Positions 40,992-51,095 of a stretch of 64,000 nucleotides of DNA are shown here, piece by piece (position 1 is the stretch's first letter; every line of letters starts with the position of its first letter). Location of the stretch: assembly GCA_963575745.1 (NCBI GenBank), contig CAUYUJ010015833.1, positions 1-64,000 of the forward strand. The letters run 5' to 3'. Both the position numbers and the translations under genes were made by a program. The notes under the pieces are model-generated. The model searched no databases, had not been told where the DNA came from, and saw nothing but the letters and a program-made list of their open reading frames with translations. Origin of the DNA: Prorocentrum cordatum. Lineage: Eukaryota > Sar > Dinophyceae > Prorocentrales > Prorocentraceae.

Positions 40992-41233
40992 TAATAACGT
41001 TCGCCCTTGTATGCTCGAGTGCCCCAAAACGCGTATTTCCCAAACCCTCGATACTCGCCCTCTTCGTCTTAGATCAAACCCCTTTGGGGGGTATACCTTT
41101 CTTCCCTGCAGGCCGGGCCCCGGCAAGCGGCGGGGCGGCCGCGGACCGTCGGCCTGGCCAGCGGCAGCGCTGATCGGCGTGGCGGCCGCGGACCGTCGAC
41201 CCGACCCCAAGAGGGACGGACAGGGGACCGACC

Positions 41234-41275
<42 letters not shown>

Positions 41276-41729
41276 TCGAAGACGACGGCGACGACGACGA
41301 CGGCGACGACGAGCGAAAGCGAGAGCGAGAGAGAACGACAGCAGGGCCACGAAGGGCACGAAGTAGGCCACGAAGGGCGACAGCGGGGACACGAAGGGAA
41401 TGCGTATGGGGCCACGAAGAGCGCGAACGAGCGGGGGCCACGAAGTGCAGATAATGCGGGGCCACAGAAGGCAACTATGGGGCCACTGAGGGTAGCAACT
41501 GGGCCACGTAGGACAGTGAGGGGGACACAAATGGCGACAGCGGGGCCACGAAGGGCATGCACATGGGGCCACAACGGGCGCGACTCCTGGGTGCCTGTGT
41601 GTCGGGAGCGCGGCGCTTGGGCAAATTGCAGGAAATTCCAACGCAAGGCCATTCTTCAGTAAGTTGCAAGCAAGTCTCCAGCGAGAGCGCGACGCCAGAG
41701 CGCCGGGAGAGCGATTCCTGAATAAATTC
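40992..41729 (+). repeat. Segmental duplication copy 2 (pairs with 29822-30566), begins with module D
   Basis: Same content and order as copy 1, including module D, the CCGGGCCCCGGC block, the ACG microsatellite (shorter) and the GGGCCACGAAG minisatellite. Identity ends at about 41729, where copy 1 continues with an SR unit and this copy does not. Confidence 0.95.
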
Positions 41730-42126
41730 GCCGGCCCAACGGGCCAGAGGCGTGCTAATATCTCCAGCAACTGATTAACAATTCTTCTAGTTCGCGCACG
41801 CGGGGCGGCCCCTGGGGGTCCCCCGGCGAAAAGTACCCCGACCGCAGCCCGTGAAGGTCTACTCAGAGATGGTTTTGAAGGCCTTTTTTCGACACCCCTC
41901 ACGAGGATTGTGGCCTCCGAGGGGGGTGCACTCGACTACCCCGCCCCAAGAGGCCCCTAAGAGCCCCCCAAGAGGCCCAATGGGGGCCCCAAGACGCCGC
42001 CAAGGAGCACCAAGAGACCCCCAAGAGGCCCCCAAGAGGCCCCTAGGAGGCCCCAAAGAGGCCCCCAAGAGGCTTCAAAGAGGCCCCATAGAGCGCTCGA
42101 GGGCCGGCGGAATGAGCGAAGCGATT
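41730..42126 (+). repeat. Unassigned DNA then CCAAGA-family repeat, copy 5
   Basis: 41730-41930 is unassigned but shares CACCCCTCACGAGGAT(T/C)GTGGCC with 7558 and CCGAGGGGGG with 7583. 41935-42095 has CCCCAAGAGGCCCCTAAGAG phrases. Confidence 0.6.
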
Positions 42127-43466
42127 ATTATCCAAGCAAAGCAATCTAACAGCGATGTGTAGGAGCATATCTGGAAGCATTCCCCTTAAGATTCAGATGA
42201 GAATCCTGTTGTAGAATTCTGCTGTTCTCGCAGTCGTAGTCGCATTCGCGATGGCAGTCGCAGTGACAGCGGCAGTCGCAGTCACAGCCTCAGCCTCAGC
42301 CTGCCTCAGCCTCAGCCTCAGCCTGCCTCAGCCTCAGCCTCAGCCTGCCTCAGCCTCAGCCTCAGCTTCAGCCTCAGCCTCAGCCTCAGCCTCAGCCTCA
42401 GCCTCAGCCTCAGCCTCAGCCTCAGCCTCAGCCTCAGCCTCAGCCTGCCTCAGCCTCAGCCTCAGCCTCAGCCTCAGCCTCAGCCTCAGCCTCAGCCTCA
42501 GCCTCAGCCTCAGCCTCCTGCCTCAGCCTCAGCCTCAGCAGCCTTCAGCCTCAGCCTCAGCCTCGCCTGCCTCAGCCTCAGCCTCCTCAGCCTCAGCCTC
42601 AGCCTCAGCCTCAGCCTCAGCCTCAGCCTCAGCCTCAGCCTCAGCCTCAGCCTCAGCCTCAGCCTCAGCCTCAGCCTGCTTCAGCCTCAGCCTCAGAGCC
42701 TCAGCCTCAGCCTCAGCCTCAGCCTGCCTCAGCCTCAGCCTGCCTCAGCCTCAGCCTCAGCCTGCTTCAGCCTCAGCCTCAGTCTGCCTTCAGCCTCGGC
42801 CTCAGCCTCAGCCTGCCTCAGCCTCAGCCTGCATCAGCCTCAGCCTCAGCCTCAGCCTGCCTCAGCATCAGCCTGCCTCAGCCTCAGCCTCAGCCTGCCT
42901 CAGCCTCAGCCTCAGCCTGCTTCAGCCTCAGCCTCAGCCTGCCTCAGCCTGCCTCAGCCTCAGCCTCAGCCTCAGCCTCAGCCTCAGCCTCAGCCTCAGC
43001 CTGCCTCAGCCTCAGCCTCAGCCTCAGCCTCAGCCTCAGCCTCAGCCTGCCTCAGCCTCAGCCTGCCTCAGCCTCAGCCTGCATCAGCCTCAGCCTCAGC
43101 CTCAGCCTGCCTCAGCATCAGCCTGCCTCAGCCTCAGCCTCAGCCTGCCTCAGCCTCAGCCTCAGCCTGCTTCAGCCTCAGCCTCAGTCTGCCTTCAGCC
43201 TCGGCCTCAGCCTCAGCCTGCCTCAGCCTCAGCCTGCCTCAGCCTCAGCATCAGCCTGCCTCAGCATTCAAAGTGTGGCCCGGGAATGGAGTTCTGGGAA
43301 CTCGATGAACACGAAGAGCTCTGGGACCTCGAAGACCACGAAGTGTGTAACTGTTGGCTAAAAAACATCCCCGACACTCCCCCGGATCGCGCCCAGACCC
43401 CCCTGGGGCGTCATGATGCTCTCTTTTGACCCTACTAGAAACCTATCAGTCTTCGCTGTTAGGTAA
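42127..43466 (+). repeat. Composite element X, copy 1
   Basis: Start block (42127-42270) with AGCAAAGCAATCTAACAGCG, ATCTGGAAGCATTCCCCTTA and GTAGAATTCTGCTGTTCTCG; CAGCCT hexamer array (42280-43262) with GCCT insertions; one 73-bp unit (43262-43335); end block CCCAGACCCCCCTGGGGCGTC, CTAGAAACCTATCAG, CTGTTAGGTAA. The start contains CTAACAG and the end CTGTTAG. Ser/Ala, Pro/Gln and Leu/Ser frames through the hexamers are not genes. Confidence 0.85.
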
Positions 43467-43735
43467 AATTGTAAGGAAGTCCCAAGCGAGAGCGCGATTC
43501 CTGAATACAATGCGAGGAAGTCTCGGGCGAAAGCGGGGGTCCTGGCTAAATTGTAAGGAAATCTCAAGCGGGAGCCGTTGTTGTTGCAACCCGGGGGCCA
43601 GGGGCCCAGTTTGAGCATCAAGACTTTCCCTGTCAAAAAACAGGGTGCGAGCGTCGAAGGGCACACTTTGATTGAGAAAAAACAATGTGCACTGGTGGGG
43701 GGATCAACCGTAATTATTCTTCAGAAATGAGAATT
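43467..43735 (+). repeat. SR units and module B, copy 3
   Basis: Three SR cores, then B (43590-43720) with GGGGCCAGGGGCCCAGTTTG, the CCCTGTCAAAAAACAGGG hairpin and TTTGATTGAGAAAAAACAAT. Confidence 0.85.
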
Positions 43736-43960
43736 CAACACCACCACCACCAACAACAACAACACCAACAACCAACAACCACAGCAACAATACAAGCAGC
43801 AACACCAATCGTGTTAGGATGTGTCGCTCTTATCTGCCCGCGTGCTATTCCAACACGTATATTCCAAACCCTCGATAACCGCCCTCTTCGTTTTCGATCG
43901 TGCCCCCTTGGGGGTAGATTCTCCTTACCTGCAGCGTGGATTGCAGCTCCTGATGCAGGG
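43736..43960 (+). repeat. CAA/CAC tract and module D, copy 5
   Basis: CACCACCAACAACAAC to about 43805, then D (43817-43942): GTCGCTCTTATCTGCCCGCG, CACGTATATTCCAAACCCTC, CTTCGTTTTCGATCGTGCCC, a CCCCCTTGGGGG hairpin. Confidence 0.85.
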
Positions 43961-44384
43961 GAAGAGAAAAATAATGGAAGGAAACGGCAAGGGGGAAGTA
44001 GAAATATGGAGCACGAGAAGAAATAGCAGAAAAAGGGGCGAAGAACAGAAAACAGATGGCAGAACCAGACGGGCAGACCGGGCGGATAGACCCTAACGGG
44101 CGGGTCGGAAGGCGGGCCCAGGCGGCCAGGTCGAGCAGGAGGGTTGCTGAAGCGTGCGCCCTGCGTGAATCGCAACGATAGCGCGATTCCCAAATACATC
44201 GCGAGGCAATCCGCAGCGAAAGCGTAATTCCTGAGTGTCGAAGGCGCGGCGTCTCGATTGCGAGGACGTCCCACGCGAGAGCGCGATTCCTGCATCAATT
44301 GTGAGAGCCCCGCGCGAGAACGCGGTTTGCGAACAAATTGTGAGGACATATGACGCGGGAGCCGGTGTTGTTGTAAACCGGGAG
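43961..44384 (+). repeat. GA-rich spacer and SR array
   Basis: 43961-44090 is purine-rich, then GGGCGGGTCGG words. 44150-44380 holds five SR units (for example TCGCGAGGCAATCCGCAGCG, GAGAGCGCGATTCCTGCATC). Confidence 0.75.
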
Positions 44385-45650
44385 GAGGAGGGCTGGGGCC
44401 TCTGCGGGCTGGGGCCTCTCTGGGCTGGGGCCTCTGTGGGCGATGTCGGGGGCTTCAGTGGGCAGCGCGCTGGGGCCTCTGTGGGCTGCGTTGGGTGGCC
44501 TCAGTGGGCAACGCGCGCGGGGGCCTCGGTGGGCACGCTTGGGGTCTCTGTGGGCGCGCTTGGGGCCTCTGTGGGCTGCGTCGGGGGGCTTCAATGGGCA
44601 GCGCACTGGGGCCTCCATCGGCGCGCTTGAGGCCTCCGTGGGCTGCGTCGGGAGGGCAGCGCGCTGGGGCGTGGGCGCGCTTGGGGCCTCTGTGGGCTGT
44701 CTGTGTGCGGCGTCGGGGGGCCTCAATGGGCAGCGCGCTGGGGCCTCCGTGGGCGCGCTTGGGGCCTCTGTGGGCTGCGTCGGGGCTCCTCAGTGGGCAG
44801 CGCGCTTGGGGTGCGTCGGGGCCTCAGTGGGCAGCGCGCAGCGCGCTGGGGCCTCTGGTGGCGCGCCTGGGGCATCTGTGGGCTGAGGCTTCCGTGGGCG
44901 CGCTTGAGGTCTCTGCGGGCTGTGTTGGGGGGCCTCAGTGGGCAGGGGCCTCTGTGGGCGTGCTTGCGGCCTCTGTGGGCTGCGTCGGGGGGCCTCAATG
45001 GGCAGCATGCTGGGGCCTCTGTGGGGGGGGCCTCTGTGGGCTGGAGCCTCCGTGGGCTGTGTCGAGGGCCTCAGTGGGCAGCGCGCTTGAAGCCTCAATG
45101 GGCGCGCTTGGGGCCTCTGTGGGCTTGGGCCTCTGTGGGCCCGCTTGGGGCCTCAGTGGGCTGCGTCGGGGGGCCTCAGTGGGCAGCGCGCGGAGGCCTC
45201 CGTGGGGGGCATTTTGCGCCTCTGAGGGCTGGGGCCTCTGTGGGCGCGCTTGGGGCCTCTGTGGGGTGTGTTGGGGGGCCTCAGTGGGCAGCGCGCAGGG
45301 GCCTCCGTGAGAGCGCTTGGGGCCTCTTTGGGCTGGGACCTCTGTGGGCGCGCTTGGGACCTCTGTGGGCGCGCTTGGGGCCTCCGTGGGCAGCGGGCTT
45401 GGGGGGCGTCGGGGGCCTCAGTGGGCAGCGCGCTTGGGGCCTCTGTGGGCGCGCTTGGGGCCTCAGTGGGCTGAGGCCTCTGTGGGCGCGCTTGGGGCCT
45501 CTGTGGGATGTGTTCGGGGGCCTCAGTGGGCAGTGGCTTCCGTGGGTGCGCTTGGGGCCTCTGTGGGCGCACTTGGGGCTCAGTGGGCTGAGGCCTCAGT
45601 GGGCGCGCTTGGGGCCTCTGTGGGCTGTGTTGGGGGGCCTCGATTGACGA
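44385..45650 (+). repeat. GGCCTC minisatellite, array 2
   Basis: About 1.25 kb of the unit seen at 39.7-40.3 kb, with higher-order phrases GGGCTGCGTCGGGGGGCCTC and AGTGGGCAGCGCGCTTGGGG. Same orientation as array 1. Confidence 0.92.
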
Positions 45651-46200
45651 AATATAGAACGGGAGCCCTTGTCGTCGCGGCTGGGCCTCCACCACTTTGA
45701 CTGGATGACGAGAGCGTCCCGAGCGAGAGCGCCACTCTTGAGTTCGAGGGCCTCTCTTGCAAGGGCCTTCGCGGATATATCGAACGAGGCCTTTGTCGTC
45801 GTAGTTGAACCTCCACCAATTGGATTAAATCACGAAGGTCTCGAGAGAGAGAGAGTGCCGTTCCTGAGTTCGGGGGCCTTCTTGACCAGGGGCTCTTGGA
45901 GTAAATCGTGGCAGGTGCTCTTGTCGTCGTGGCCGGGCCTCCGCCAACTTAATTGCATTGCGAGGACGTCTCGAGCGAGAGCGCCGTTCCTGAGCTCCAA
46001 GGCCTCTCTGGCCAGGGTGTCTCGGGGTAAATTCTGAAGAAGTATCGCGCGGGAGACGTTGTCGTCGCAGCTGGGCCTCCAAGGGCACGCACTTACACTC
46101 AAGCCAACGCTAGCGCGGGAGCCTCGTTTCCAAAGAAACTGCAGCCATCGTCGAGGCGAGAGCGCGCGGAACCGTTTCTGGACATCAGCATTAATTAGGC
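45651..46200 (+). repeat. SR array variant and module B' variant
   Basis: Long SR units like those at 40.3-40.8 kb (GAGCGAGAGCGCCGTTCCTGA, TTCGGGGGCCT, GGCCAGGGGCTCT), then a B' relative (46060-46195) with ACTCAAGCCAACGCTAGCGC. Confidence 0.8.
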
Positions 46201-46385
46201 TCTAGACATGACTATTCAACATCAACAACTTACAACAGCAGCAGCAACAGCAACAATCATTTTAATAGTGCTCGCTCTTACTGGCACGCGTGTCTTGCAT
46301 TCCGTATACCCCAACCCTCGATACCCGCCCATTTCGTCTTCGATTGCACCCCCTTTCGGGTGGGATGATTTCCTTGTAGGCCACT
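46201..46385 (+). repeat. CAACAG tract and module D, copy 6
   Basis: ACATCAACAACTTACAACAG, then D (46263-46380): GTGCTCGCTCTTACTGGCAC, CCCCAACCCTCGATACCCGC and ATTTCGTCTTCGATTGCACC. The terminal hairpin is partly decayed. Confidence 0.8.
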
Positions 46386-46915
46386 GACTGGAGTGCGAGG
46401 AAGTCTCGAGCGAGAGCGCCGTTCCTCAGTTCGGGGGCCTCTCTGACCAAGAGCTCTCGGAATACCTATGGAGAAACATCAAACGGGAACCCTTGTCGTC
46501 GTGGCTGGGCCTCCGCCAACTTGCTTGAATTGTGAGGAAGTCTCGAGTGAGATCACCGCTTCTGAGTTCGGGGGCCTTGATGGCCAGGGGCTCTCGGAGT
46601 AAATCGTACGGAAGTATCGAGCAGGAGCCCTTGTCGTCGTGGCTGGGCCTCCGCCAACTTGATTGAATTGCGAGGAAGTCTCGAGCGAGAGCGCCGTTTC
46701 TGAATTCGGGGGCCTCTCTGGCCAAGGTTTCTCGGGGTAGATTGTGAGGGAGCATCGAGCGGGAGCCGTTGTTGTCGTAGCTGGGCCTCCAAGGGCCAAC
46801 ATTTAGGCGCAAGCCAGCGCTCGAGCGGGAGTCTCGTTTTCAGAGAAAATGTGACGGGCGTCGAGGCGAGAGCGCGCAGAACCGTCTCCGGAGGTTAACA
46901 ATAATTATTCTCTAG
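46386..46915 (+). repeat. SR array variant and module B' variant
   Basis: Four long SR units, then B' (46775-46905) with TTAGGCGCAAGCCAGCGCTC and GAGAAAATGTGACGGGCGTC, ending AACAATAATTATTC. Confidence 0.8.
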
Positions 46916-47310
46916 AATGAACACTCAACAGCAACGAATACAACAACACCATCACCACCAACAACAACAATCATTTTACCCTCATGCGCGATGCTTCCAC
47001 ACGCAGTGTGCGACCATCATGATAACCATCCCCATCATGGGGGATGATTGTTCTATCGCGGGGGTCCGTTATTCCCATTCCCAAATCTCCCACCCAATGA
47101 GGTCTTGCAAACACCTCCTCCGATTAATTTCAACATATCCCGCCTCGAAAACACATGCCCGCGCCCTGCTGCGCCGATGCGACACCGCCAGTGGAGCCCC
47201 AGCCACGGGTAAAGCACAAGGAAGTATTGAGCGACAGGATTGGCTTGGTGGGGATGGGGGCTGTCGGCGGCGAGGCAAGGACCTGGCCCTGAATAGAAAG
47301 GGAGTCTCGA
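46916..47310 (+). repeat. CAA tract and module E, copy 2
   Basis: CAACAGCAACGAATACAACA units, then E (46977-47310) collinear with copy 1 at 28368, including CCATCATGATAACCATCCCC, CCAATGAGGTCTTGCAAACA and GACCTGGCCCTGAATAGAAA. Confidence 0.9.
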
Positions 47311-47715
47311 CCAGGGGTGCTGTTGTTGCTGGGAGCGGCGCCAATGCAGAAGAGAGTAGGGGGCTAGTCCAGCGTGAAACAACACGAAGTCTCGAGCGGG
47401 AGCGCTGGTTCTGTTGGAACGGCAGCTGTCGGCGGCGAGGAGAAACACTGCCTTGACTAAGAAGGGAAGCGGTCTCGAGCGGGAGCCGCGGTTTTGTCGG
47501 GACGGGGGCCGGCGGCGGCGAGGAACAGCACCGTCTTCAGGAAAAAGGGAGGAAGCCTTGAGCGGGAGCGTTGTTCTTGCTGGGGGCGGCGCAAATTCAA
47601 AAGAGAGTTGGGCGCCAGTCCAGCGTAAAACGGGAGGAAGTCTCGAGCGGGAACACTGGTTTTGTTGGGGCGGGGGTTTTTGGCGGCGGGCAAAATCACT
47701 GGCTCTGAGTAAAAT
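47311..47715 (+). repeat. R array
   Basis: R half-units with GGCGGCGCCAATG/AAATTC, GTCCAGCGT(A/G)AAAC and AAGTCTCGAGCGGGAGCG cores. It ends GAGTAAAATTACCC at the border of the satellite region. Confidence 0.9.
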
Positions 47716-47925
47716 TACCCTTGTGACGTACCCAACCCCTGCGCAATGCGGGGCATGAGTAGCTTGGGAGACGTTGTACGGAGGTGATGAGGTGACATGG
47801 GCGCATATACTTCTGCGAGCGGCATTCGTGAGGCTCGCAGCCCCCCAAGGATTGCGATGTATCTCTCAGATCTGCCTGGTGCCTCGCTCCACTGCACCCG
47901 CCACCAGCCTTCGAAAGTTGCGACA
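47716..47925 (+). repeat. Left border block of the 101-bp satellite region
   Basis: Contains GACGTACCCAACCCCTGCGC, AATGCGGGGCATGAGTAGC and CATATACTTCTGCGAGCGGC. An almost identical block lies at 52925-53075 and related ones at 50740-50860 and 18222. Confidence 0.85.
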
Positions 47926-50625
47926 GTTTCGCAGATCGCAGCCCCCCAAGGACGGCGAGGCCCCGCTCAGATCTGCGCGGTGCCTCACTCCGCAGGACCC
48001 ACCAGCAACCCTCGAAAGTGGGGACAATTTCGCAAATCGCAGCCCCCCAGGCACGGCGAGGTCCCGCTCAGATCTGCGCGGTGCCTCACTCCGCAGGACC
48101 CACCAGCAGCCCTCGAAAGTGGCGACAGCTTCGCAGATCATAGCCCCCCAGGCACGGCGAGGTCCCGCTCAGATCTGCGCGGTGCCTCACTCCGCTGGAC
48201 CCGCCAGCAACCCTCGAAAGTGGCGACGGTTTCGCAGATCGCAGCCCCCCAGGGACGGCGAGGCCCCGCTCAGATCTGCGCAGTGCCTCACTCGGCTGGA
48301 CCCGCCAGCAGCCCTCGAAAGTGGCGACAACTTCGCAAATCGCAGCCCCCCAGGGACGGCGAGGTCTCGCTCAGATTTGCGCGTTGCCTCACTCCGCTGG
48401 ACCCGCCAGCAGCCCTCGAAAGTGGAGACAAATTCGCAGATCGCAGCCCCTCAAGGACGGCGAGGTCTCGCTCAGATCTGCGCAGTGCCGCACTCCGCAG
48501 GACCCACCAGCAGCCCTCGAAAGTGGCGACAGCTTCGCAGATCGCAGCCCCCCAGGGACGGCGAGGTCTCGCTCAGATCTGCGCGGTGCGCAGGACCCAC
48601 CAGCAGCCTCGACAGCTTCTGCGAGGTCCGCTCAGATCCGCGCGGTGCCTCACTCCGCAGGACCCACCAGCAGCCCTCGAAAGTGGCGACAGTTTCGCAG
48701 ATCGCACCCCCCAGGGACGGCGAGGTCTCGCTCAGATCGCGCGGTGCCTCACTCCGCAGGACCCACCAGCAGCCCTCGAAAGTGGCGACAGCTTCGCAGA
48801 TCGCAGCCCCCCAGGCACGGCGAGGTCTCGCTCAGATCCGCGCGGTGCCTCACTCCGCAGGACCCACCAGCAGCCCTCGAAAGTGGCGACAGTTTCGCAG
48901 ATCGCAGCCCCCCAGGGACGGCGAGGTCTCGCTCAGATCTGCGCGGTGCCTCACCCCGCAGGACCCACCAGCAGCCCTCGAAAGTGGCGACAGTTTCGCA
49001 GATCGCAGCCCCCCAGGCACGGCGAGGTCTCGCTCAGATCTGCGCGGTGCCTCACTCCGCTGGACCCACCAGCAACCCTCGAAAGTGGCGACCTTCGCAA
49101 TCGCAGCCCCCCAGGGACGGCGAGGTCCGCTCAGATCTGCGCGGTGCCCACTCCGCAGGACCCACCAGCAGCCCTCGAAAGTGGCGACGGCTCCGCAGAT
49201 CGCAGCCCCCCAGGGACGGCGAGGTCACGCTCATGTCCGCACGGTGCCTCACTCCGCAGAACCCACCAGCAGCCCTCGAAAGTGGCGACAGCTCCGCAGA
49301 TCGCAGCCCCCCCCCCCACACACGCACGGCGAGGTCTTGCTCAGATCTGCGCAGTGCCTCACTCCGCAGGACCCACCAGCAGCCCTCGAAAGTGGCGACA
49401 GCTTCGCAGATCGCAGCCCCCCAGGCACGGCGAGGTCCCGCTCAGATCTGCGCGGTGCCTCACTCCGCTGGACCCACCAGCAGCCCTCGAAAGTGGCGAC
49501 AACTCCGCAGATCGCAGCCCCTCAGGGACGGCCAGGTCCCGCTCAGATCCGCGCGGTGCCGCACTCCGCAGGACCCGCCAGCAGCCGTCGAAAGTGGCGA
49601 CAGTTTCGCAGATCGCAGCCCCCCAGGCATTGCGAGGTCCCGCTCAGATCTGCGCGGTGCCTCACTCCGCAGGACCCACCAGCAGCCCTCGAAAGTGGCG
49701 ACAACACAGATCGCAGCCTCCCAGGCACGGCGAGGTCTCGCTCAGATCTGCGCGGTGCCTCACCAGCAGCCCTCAAAAGTGGCGACAGTTTCCAGATCGC
49801 AGCCCCCCAGGGACGGCGAGGTCTCGCTCAGATCTGCGCGGTGCCTCCTCCGCTGGACCCACCAGCAGCCCTGGAAAGTGGCGACAGTGTCGCAGATCGC
49901 AGCCCCCCCAGGGACGGCGAGGTCTCGCTCAGATCTGCGCGGTGCCTCACTCCGCTGGACCCACCAGCAGCCCTCGAAAGTGGCGACAGGTTCGCTCGCA
50001 GATCGCAGCCCCCCAGGCACGGCGAGGTCCCGCTCAGATCTGCGCGGTGCCTCACCCCGCTGGACCCACCAGCAGCCCTCGAACGTGGCGACAATTTCGC
50101 AGATCGCAGCCCCCCAGGCACGGCGAGGTCCCGCTCAGATCTGCGCGGTGCCTCACTACGCTGGACCCACCAGCAGCCCTCGAAAGTAGCGACAGTTTAG
50201 CAGATCGCACCCCCCCAGGCACGGCGAGGTCTTGCTCAGATCTGCGCTGTGCATCACTCCGCTGGATCCACCAGCAGCCCTCGAACGTGGCGACAATTTC
50301 GCAGATCGCAGCCCCCAAGCACGGCGAGGTCTTGCCCAGATCTGCGCGGTGCCTCACTCCGCTGGACCCACCAGCAGCCCTCGAAAGTGGCGACAGTGTC
50401 GCAGATCGCAGCCCCCCAGGGACGGCGAGGTCTCGCTCAGATCCGCGCGGTGCCTCACTCCGCAGGACCCACCAGCAGCCCTCGAAAGTGGCGACAGTTT
50501 CGCAGATCGCAGCCCCCCCAGGGACGGCGAGGTCTCGCACAGATCCCCGCGGTGCCTCACTCCGCAGGACCCACCAGCAGCCCTCGAAAGTGGCGACAGT
50601 TTCGCAGATCGCAGCCCCCATCATC
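47926..50625 (+). repeat. 101-bp satellite, array 1 (about 27 units)
   Basis: Period measured as 101 bp (AGTGGCGAC at 48781 and 48882). Unit order: CGCAGATCGCAGCCCCCCAG, GGACGGCGAGGTCTCGCTCA, GATCTGCGCGGTGCCTCACT, CCGCAGGACCCACCAGCAGC, CCTCGAAAGTGGCGACAG. Variants: GCAGG/GCTGG, TCTGC/TCCGC, GGTCTC/GGTCCC. No stop occurs in any + frame of the unit, and because 101 is not a multiple of 3 the frames cycle, giving open frames up to about 1000 codons with a 101-residue superperiod. I call this satellite, not a gene. Confidence 0.95.
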
Positions 50626-51095
50626 GGCGAAGAGAGGGCAGGAGGAGGGAGGAGGCGGGAGGGGGGCGGGAGGCGGAAGAAGGGACGCGACCACCAGGCT
50701 CTATTCAAAACGAATACCCAACCAAGGAGGGTTGGGAAATTACCCTGGCGACGTACCCAACCCCTGCGCAATGCGGGGCATACGTACATCCGGATTGCTA
50801 CAACGGGGGCGATGACGTAACATGGACGCATGTGCCTTTGCGAGCAACAATCGGACTGCTCGCAGGCCCCCGATCAAGATCTAAGGGCTACGCATTAACA
50901 CATCACCCCCGTTGGCTGTGCCATGCGCCCGTTGCACCCAGCGTATCCCGCAGCAGCTCTTGAGAACCCCCGCGGGACACGTGTAGGCGCAACGTTATGG
51001 TCATCGCCCGGCAGATGGTCTGTTTCAAAAATCACCCCCGTAGGCGGTGCTATGCGCCCGTTGCGCCGAACGCATCCCGCAGCAGCTCTCCAGAG
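50626..51095 (+). repeat. Spacer block between 101-bp arrays, with internal direct repeat
   Basis: Contains ATCATCGGCGAAGAGAGGGC, a GGAGG tract, CTATTCAAAACGAATACCCA, the border block phrase, and an internal direct repeat of about 64 bp (GCGCCCGTTGC..ATCCCGCAGCAGCTCT) at about 50903 and 51040. Confidence 0.8.

Noticed and set aside
42251-43429. 392-codon Ser/Ala/Leu/Pro/Gln ORF, and related ORFs at 56.3-57.4 and 58.5-59.7 kb
   Set aside because: Direct translation of the CAGCCT hexamer array; it changes dipeptide whenever a GCCT insert shifts the frame.
39715-45650. Trp/Gly/Ala-rich ORFs of up to 314 codons
   Set aside because: Minisatellite translation: several frames open at once and no non-repetitive segment.
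47774-50820. Open frames of 622 to 1007 codons across the 101-bp array, and similar ones of 470 to 929 codons at 50.9-55.8 kb
   Set aside because: All three forward frames are open at once and the proteins repeat every 101 residues in phase with the DNA unit, as expected of a stop-free satellite.
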